A stretch of DNA of 54,561 nucleotides, taken from NCBI GenBank assembly GCA_945865525.1, contig CAMBDY010000014.1, positions 1 to 54,561 of the forward strand, written 5' to 3'. This document shows positions 50,931-54,561 of the stretch, piece by piece; the stretch's first letter is position 1; the number at the start of each line of letters is the position of its first letter. This DNA is from Nitrospira lenta (GTDB lineage: Bacteria; Nitrospirota; Nitrospiria; Nitrospirales; Nitrospiraceae). A program made the translations under genes and the position numbers. Under the pieces are notes generated by a model that saw nothing but the letters and a program-made list of their open reading frames with translations, had not been told where the DNA came from and did not search any database.

Positions 50931-51263
50931 TTAGCGGAGGGGAGGAGCGCGAGACGCCCCGAGCGTCGATGGGTCGACGGAGAGTAAGACGGCATCAGCC
51001 GGACGTTGGAGCAGCGTGGCGAGTCCGCCGGCGGTCAGGAAAGGCGTCCACGCATCTAGGGAGCCGGCCGTATGGTGTTGTACCCACTGGCAGATGTCGG
51101 TGCTCGAATGCTCGTGTCCATCATGATCAGCCGCAGCTAAGTCATGATGCACCTCCTGCGCGACGGCAAACGGCGCGATCGCCAGCAACAGCAGGACAAG
51201 GCCGACCGCTACCGTACCCCGAAGGATACGCGACACCCATAGTATGGACGCAGAGAAGGTCAT
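50931..51263 (-). CDS. Small His-rich exported protein
   Basis: About 110 aa (115 if started at ATG 51278). A hydrophobic segment (GTVAVGLVLLLLAIAPFAVAQ) looks like a signal peptide; the mature part starts with a His/Asp-rich metal-binding stretch (EVHHDLAAADHDGHEH) followed by DICQWVQHHTAGSLDAWTP. It resembles DUF2946-like small proteins found next to metal transporters. No good ribosome site marks the start. It is 105 bp upstream of the receptor in the same direction, and a related broken gene lies at 53101-53400. Confidence 0.65.
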   Translation of the reverse strand: MTFSASILWVSRILRGTVAVGLVLLLLAIAPFAVAQEVHHDLAAADHDGHEHSSTDICQWVQHHTAGSLDAWTPFLTAGGLATLLQRPADAVLLSVDPSTLGASRAPPLR

Positions 51264-51273
51264 AGAAACATAT

Positions 51274-51288
51274 TGCATATCATATGCA
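51274..51288. promoter_or_regulatory. Fur-family operator, perfect 7-1-7 palindrome
   Basis: TGCATATCATATGCA is a perfect 7-1-7 inverted repeat immediately upstream of the His-rich protein and receptor genes. A 12/15 match in the same orientation lies in front of the Fur-family gene at 53829-53843, with the shared flank TTT. AT-rich 7-1-7 palindromes are characteristic of Fur and Zur sites. Confidence 0.65.
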
Positions 51289-51465
51289 TTTGCGGCGTGT
51301 CAAACGACCAGCTTCCGTCATCTTTCTCGATTCGACCGCATCAAAGGCTGCATCCTGTGGATCTTTCTTGGGAAATTCGCTATATTGACGTTGTTGAGCA
51401 CCCCTATTGATCACGCCGTGAACTCCGGGCCAGCGACGGTGCATCTCAGGTAAAAAGGCGGAACT

Positions 51466-52524
51466 ATGCAGCGACCTCTCGACAACCAGCATATCATTGA
51501 AATTAAACCGTTGCCGTCCCCACGCGAGGTCAGGACCAAGCTCCCGATTACCGACCAAGCTGCGGCACTCGTGGTGGAAACCCGAAAGGCTATCCAGAAC
51601 ATCCTCCATGGGCACGACCGCGAACGCCTACTCGTCATTGTCGGCCCCTGCTCAATCCATGACCCAAACGCTGCCTACGAATATGCCGCCAAATTGAAAC
51701 CGGTCGCCGATGCATTGCGTGATCGGTTTCTGATCGTGATGCGCACCTACTTCGAGAAACCCCGGACAACCCTCGGCTGGAAGGGGCTCATCAACGACCC
51801 CCACCTAGACGGCACCTGCGATATCGCCACCGGGATGGAACTGGCCAGAACCATCCTGCTCACGATCAACCAATCCAGCATGCCCTGCGCCACAGAATTG
51901 CTCGATCCCTTCAGCCCCCAATACGTCGCCGATCTGATCAGCTGGAGCGTCATCGGGGCCCGCACCACCGAAAGCCAAACCCATCGGGAATTAGCCAGCG
52001 GCGTGTCGATGCCGGTAGGCTTCAAGAACGGGACCGAGGGCAGCCTGGAAGTCGCCGTGAATGCCATGACCTCAGCCCGTGCGCCTCATCACTTCATCGG
52101 CATCAATACCGAGGGACAAATTTCCTCGATTCGCACCACGGGGAACCCAGACCGACACATCGTCCTCCGTGGCGGGGGGGGCAAGACCAATTACACCGCG
52201 GAGCACGTCGCCAAAGCCGAAGCAGCCGTGGCCAGTGAAGGCATCGCGCGTTCGATCATGATCGATTGCTCGCACGACAATTCCGGTAAAGATCCTAAGC
52301 GCCAAGGCCTCGTCGCCCGAGATGTGATTAAGCAATTCCGTGAAGGCCGCCAATCCATCATTGGAATAATGCTCGAAAGCAATCTGAACCCAGGCAAACA
52401 GTCCTGGAAGCAGGGCGTCACGCTCGCACACGGCGTCTCCATCACCGACGCCTGTCTCGGCTGGGACGAGACCGAAGCCCTACTCAGCGAGCTGGCTGAC
52501 TCCATCACGGCCAAAACGGCATAG
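51466..52524 (+). CDS. 3-deoxy-7-phosphoheptulonate synthase, class I (AroFGH type)
   Basis: 352 aa. First step of aromatic amino-acid synthesis, joining PEP and erythrose-4-phosphate. Motifs: VGPCSIHDPNAAYEYA, FEKPRTTLGWKGLINDP, GARTTESQTHRELASG, RGGGGKTNYTAEHV and DCSHDNSGKDPKRQ. The enzyme needs a divalent metal. Which feedback type (Phe, Tyr or Trp) cannot be read. It is divergent from the His-rich gene and converges on the truncated COG0523 gene with 16 bases between them. Confidence 0.94.
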   Translation: MQRPLDNQHIIEIKPLPSPREVRTKLPITDQAAALVVETRKAIQNILHGHDRERLLVIVGPCSIHDPNAAYEYAAKLKPVADALRDRFLIVMRTYFEKPRTTLGWKGLINDPHLDGTCDIATGMELARTILLTINQSSMPCATELLDPFSPQYVADLISWSVIGARTTESQTHRELASGVSMPVGFKNGTEGSLEVAVNAMTSARAPHHFIGINTEGQISSIRTTGNPDRHIVLRGGGGKTNYTAEHVAKAEAAVASEGIARSIMIDCSHDNSGKDPKRQGLVARDVIKQFREGRQSIIGIMLESNLNPGKQSWKQGVTLAHGVSITDACLGWDETEALLSELADSITAKTA

Positions 52525-52540
52525 CACTCACCCGCGGGCA

Positions 52541-52897
52541 TTACTCCTGTCCAAACATCGGCCACACCAGTGCGACCAGCGCTGGATCGGCCAAGCCAGT
52601 CGTTTCAATAACCATGTAACCGAAGCGGTCTTTCCGCTTGAGCAGATTGCCGATGATACGGATCAAGTCGCCCCGAACGGTGCAGCAGATACACCGGTTG
52701 TTCATCTCGAAGATCTCTTCATCGGCGCCGATCACCAGCTGATTATCGATCCCCACTTCGCCGAACTCGTTGACGATGACGGCCACTCGTTTGCCGTGCT
52801 CCGTCGTCAAGATACGATTCAGCAGAGTCGTCTTCCCCGCCCCTAAAAACCCGGTGAGGACCGTTACCGGCACGAGCGCCGTCACGTCTGTAGCCAT
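52541..52897 (-). pseudogene. COG0523/CobW GTPase, C-terminally truncated
   Basis: 118 aa where intact family members have 300-400. The start is well formed (GGAGGG before ATG 52897). Walker [30 protein letters not shown], the metal motif [12 protein letters not shown] and [12 protein letters not shown] are all intact, but the protein stops at WPMFGQE just before the rest of the GTPase domain. Only 16 bases separate its stop from the stop of the DAHP synthase gene, so the missing part is deleted rather than frameshifted. It may still make a short peptide. Confidence 0.8.
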
Positions 52898-53100
52898 ATC
52901 GCCCTCCAGTAATAATTCGACAGAATAAAATGCCGCCCACCCACACATCTTCCGCAGGAGAAGATCGGGAACTGTTCGCCATGAAGGAGAACAACCCAAC
53001 CCCTTGAGCGCCTGCCCCACAGAAGAGGCGAATAGGCAGCTACCTGATCTTCCCTTGCACACGACGTGCACGAGTGATCAGCGGCAAAGAAACGAGCACG

Positions 53101-53400
53101 CTAGATGAGTGTAGGGGGACAACGGACGGGGTCGTGGGTGAAATCGACGGACACGAGCAGTGTGGTGAAACTGTTGAGAGAGGAGAGCACCGCATGAAAC
53201 GGCACCACAAGCGGTGCGACGGAATAGACCCCCGCGCTCGCGGCATGGTCCAACCAGGAACAGACGTCCTAGTCTCAGTGTTCGTGCGACGAACCGGCAG
53301 CAAAGGCATGGTCAAGTAGCAGTGGCTAAAGCGCCCGCACCAGTAGGACGTAGGTGGCGATGAGCCCCCAGCGACTTCCCCATAGGGCGAGCTGCTTCAT
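53101..53400 (-). pseudogene. Broken homologue of the small His-rich protein
   Basis: The frame starts MKQLALWGSRWGL with an ATGA overlap of the Fur-family stop. It is interrupted by TAG at 53328, TGA at 53277 and TAG at 53271, then reads on for 55 codons (DVCSWLDHAASAGVYSV...) to TAG at 53103. Around and after the stops it matches the intact gene at 50931-51263: HEH...DICQWVQHH against HEH...DVCSWLDHA, and LLSVD against LVSVD. All three premature stops are one C-to-T change from CAG or CGA. The frame is otherwise preserved, suggesting recent loss. Confidence 0.7.
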
Positions 53401-53813
53401 CGGCATTGCGGACACCAACCAAAAAACTCCAAGGCATGGCCTTCGACTGCAAACTTCGTTTGCCGCTCGACGAGATCAGTCAGCTTCTTCAAGGGGCACA
53501 ACAACAAGTCGACGATAAGACCGCAGCTGCGGCATTGAATGTGGTGATGGTGCTCTCGGCCATACCGCACTTCGTAGCGCATTTGTCCTTCATGAAGCCC
53601 AATTGGATTGACCAGACCTAGCTCTTGGAGCATGGCAAGATTCCGATAGACCGTCACCAAATCGATGGCATGACGCCCTTTCCGAAGACGTGCATGAACC
53701 TCAGACGCCGTAATAGGCAACGAGCTGCTTTCAAGAATTTGCAGGAGCGCCTTCCTAGGTTTGGTGAGCTTCTTCCCACCGGCTTTCAGAATTTCGAGAA
53801 TCGATTCGGCCAT
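53397..53813 (-). CDS. Fur-family metal-responsive repressor
   Basis: 138 aa. N-terminal winged helix (GKKLTKPRKALLQILESSSLPITASEVHARL; DLVTVYRNLAMLQELGLV) and C-terminal dimerisation domain with HHHHIQCRSCG and a final CPQCR, giving two CxxC pairs for structural zinc. The sequence does not settle Fur versus Zur. A palindrome at 53829-53843, 16 bases before its ATG, suggests autoregulation, and the neighbouring COG0523 remnant is more typical of Zur. The stop overlaps the next gene by ATGA. Confidence 0.9.
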   Translation of the reverse strand: MAESILEILKAGGKKLTKPRKALLQILESSSLPITASEVHARLRKGRHAIDLVTVYRNLAMLQELGLVNPIGLHEGQMRYEVRYGREHHHHIQCRSCGLIVDLLLCPLKKLTDLVERQTKFAVEGHALEFFGWCPQCR

Positions 53814-53828
53814 CGGGTACGTCCAAGT

Positions 53829-53843
53829 TGCAAGCCATATGCA
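53829..53843. promoter_or_regulatory. Second Fur-type operator, before the regulator gene
   Basis: TGCAAGCCATATGCA matches 12 of 15 positions of the perfect palindrome at 51274-51288; the right half is identical. It lies 16-30 bases upstream of the Fur-family start codon. Confidence 0.55.
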
Positions 53844-53932
53844 TTTACCATCCTACCTGCGAAGCTGTCAACTATCGCCCCCCCCGAAATGCACTCGTCC
53901 TGCCGGAACACTCATGCTAGGATGGCACCATC

Positions 53933-54561
53933 ATGTTGATCGACACCCATACCCATCTGGACGATGCCCGCTACAATGAGGACCGTGCGGCGATGATCGC
54001 CCGCGCCAGGGAAGCCGGCGTCGAGGCCTTCGTCACCATCGGCTGCGACCTTGCCACGAGCCACGCGGCCGTCGCGCTGGCAGATCAGCACGACTTCGTC
54101 TATGCCTCCATCGGGGTGCACCCGCACGAGGTAAAGCACATTCACGCCACGTGGTACGACGAATTCCGCCAGCTGGCCACGAACAGGAAAGTCGTCGCCT
54201 ACGGCGAGATCGGCCTGGACTACCACTACAACCACTCATCACCCACGACACAACGTGAGCGATTCCGTGAGCAGATTCAGCTTGCGCGCGCGCTCCGTCT
54301 GCCCGTCATCATTCACACGCGCGAAGCGCAAGAGGATACGATTGCGATTTTGAAAGAGGAGCGCGCCTCAGAAGTTGGTGGGGTCTTTCACTGTTTCTCA
54401 GGGGATGCCTGGCTGGCGAAAGAAGCGCTGGAGCTGGGATTCTATCTCTCCTTCTCCGGCATTCTCACCTTTCAGAGCGCCGCGGCACTCCGGGACATCG
54501 CCAAGACCGCGCCGCTGGACCGGCTCCTCATTGAAACCGACTGCCCCTACCTCACGCCCAT
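53933..54561 (+). CDS. tatD: TatD family deoxyribonuclease, 3' end cut by window
   Basis: The first 209 residues of a metal-dependent TIM-barrel hydrolase. Motifs in order: MLIDTHTHLDD, SIGVHPHEV, YGEIGLDYHY, VIIHTREAQ, GVFHCFSGD and LLIETDCPYLTP. It is likely a 3'-5' DNA exonuclease or repair nuclease. AGGATG lies upstream of ATG 53933. About 50 residues are missing at the right edge. Confidence 0.93.
   Translation, partial: MLIDTHTHLDDARYNEDRAAMIARAREAGVEAFVTIGCDLATSHAAVALADQHDFVYASIGVHPHEVKHIHATWYDEFRQLATNRKVVAYGEIGLDYHYNHSSPTTQRERFREQIQLARALRLPVIIHTREAQEDTIAILKEERASEVGGVFHCFSGDAWLAKEALELGFYLSFSGILTFQSAAALRDIAKTAPLDRLLIETDCPYLTP

Noticed and set aside
53269..53277. Selenocysteine or stop-codon recoding at the TGA/TAG codons
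   Set aside because: Three stops of two kinds occur within one small protein, no SECIS-like structure is evident, and all other genes here use TAG and TGA normally. Nonsense mutation is simpler.

Overview
The window comes from a Nitrospira-type nitrite-oxidising bacterium. The evidence is a Tat-exported NxrA-type molybdopterin subunit followed by an NxrB-type iron-sulfur subunit at 640-5437, in an otherwise GC-rich chromosome of housekeeping genes. No rRNA, tRNA or CRISPR array was seen.

Region by region. (1) 1-9742 is an accessory region. nxrAB, with a long AT-rich upstream region and a strong terminator, lies between two 146-bp inverted repeats (1-146 and 5984-6129, about 81% identical, no gaps). 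The right-hand copy forms the 3' end of a decayed ISNCY-like insertion sequence. A second, apparently intact ISNCY-like element abuts it head to head and has cut off the 5' part of a secreted FnIII/LamG protein. (2) 9911-21276, minus strand, is one pyrimidine and arginine-precursor operon: pyrR-pyrB-pyrC-DUF4149-carA-sppA-M48 peptidase-carB-greA-SAM hydrolase. It has a good promoter, a leader-peptide ORF and a perfect 14-bp attenuator hairpin that can switch with an alternative pairing. (3) 21318-27747 holds two unrecognised proteins, proA, a UDP-glucuronate decarboxylase, a 500-bp gene-poor stretch, a small lipoprotein and a DUF971 protein. (4) 27778-41248, minus strand, is a dense housekeeping block: DUF502-glmU-glmS-gatC-panD-gatA-DUF948-gatB-eno-ftsB-era-mgtE-recO. 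It covers cell-wall precursors, tRNA-dependent amidation, pantothenate, glycolysis, division and ribosome assembly. panD sits inside the gat cluster. (5) 41306-47195, plus strand: tmk-holB-metG-CDF metal exporter-CobW GTPase. (6) 47192-53843 looks like a metal-homeostasis locus. It contains a PAP2 phosphatase, a secreted TonB-C-like protein, a TonB-dependent receptor, a His-rich small protein, a class I DAHP synthase, a truncated COG0523 GTPase, a nonsense-broken homologue of the His-rich protein and a Fur-family regulator. A TGCA-N7-TGCA palindrome occurs in front of both the His-rich/receptor unit and the regulator, suggesting one autoregulated regulon that is partly decaying. (7) tatD runs off the right edge.

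Most novel signals: the inverted-repeat-bounded nxrAB cassette, the two-state pyr leader, the shared Fur-type operator with its decayed partner genes, and a 7-bp intergenic tandem repeat (ACGTSAN) that also appears between nxrA and nxrB.
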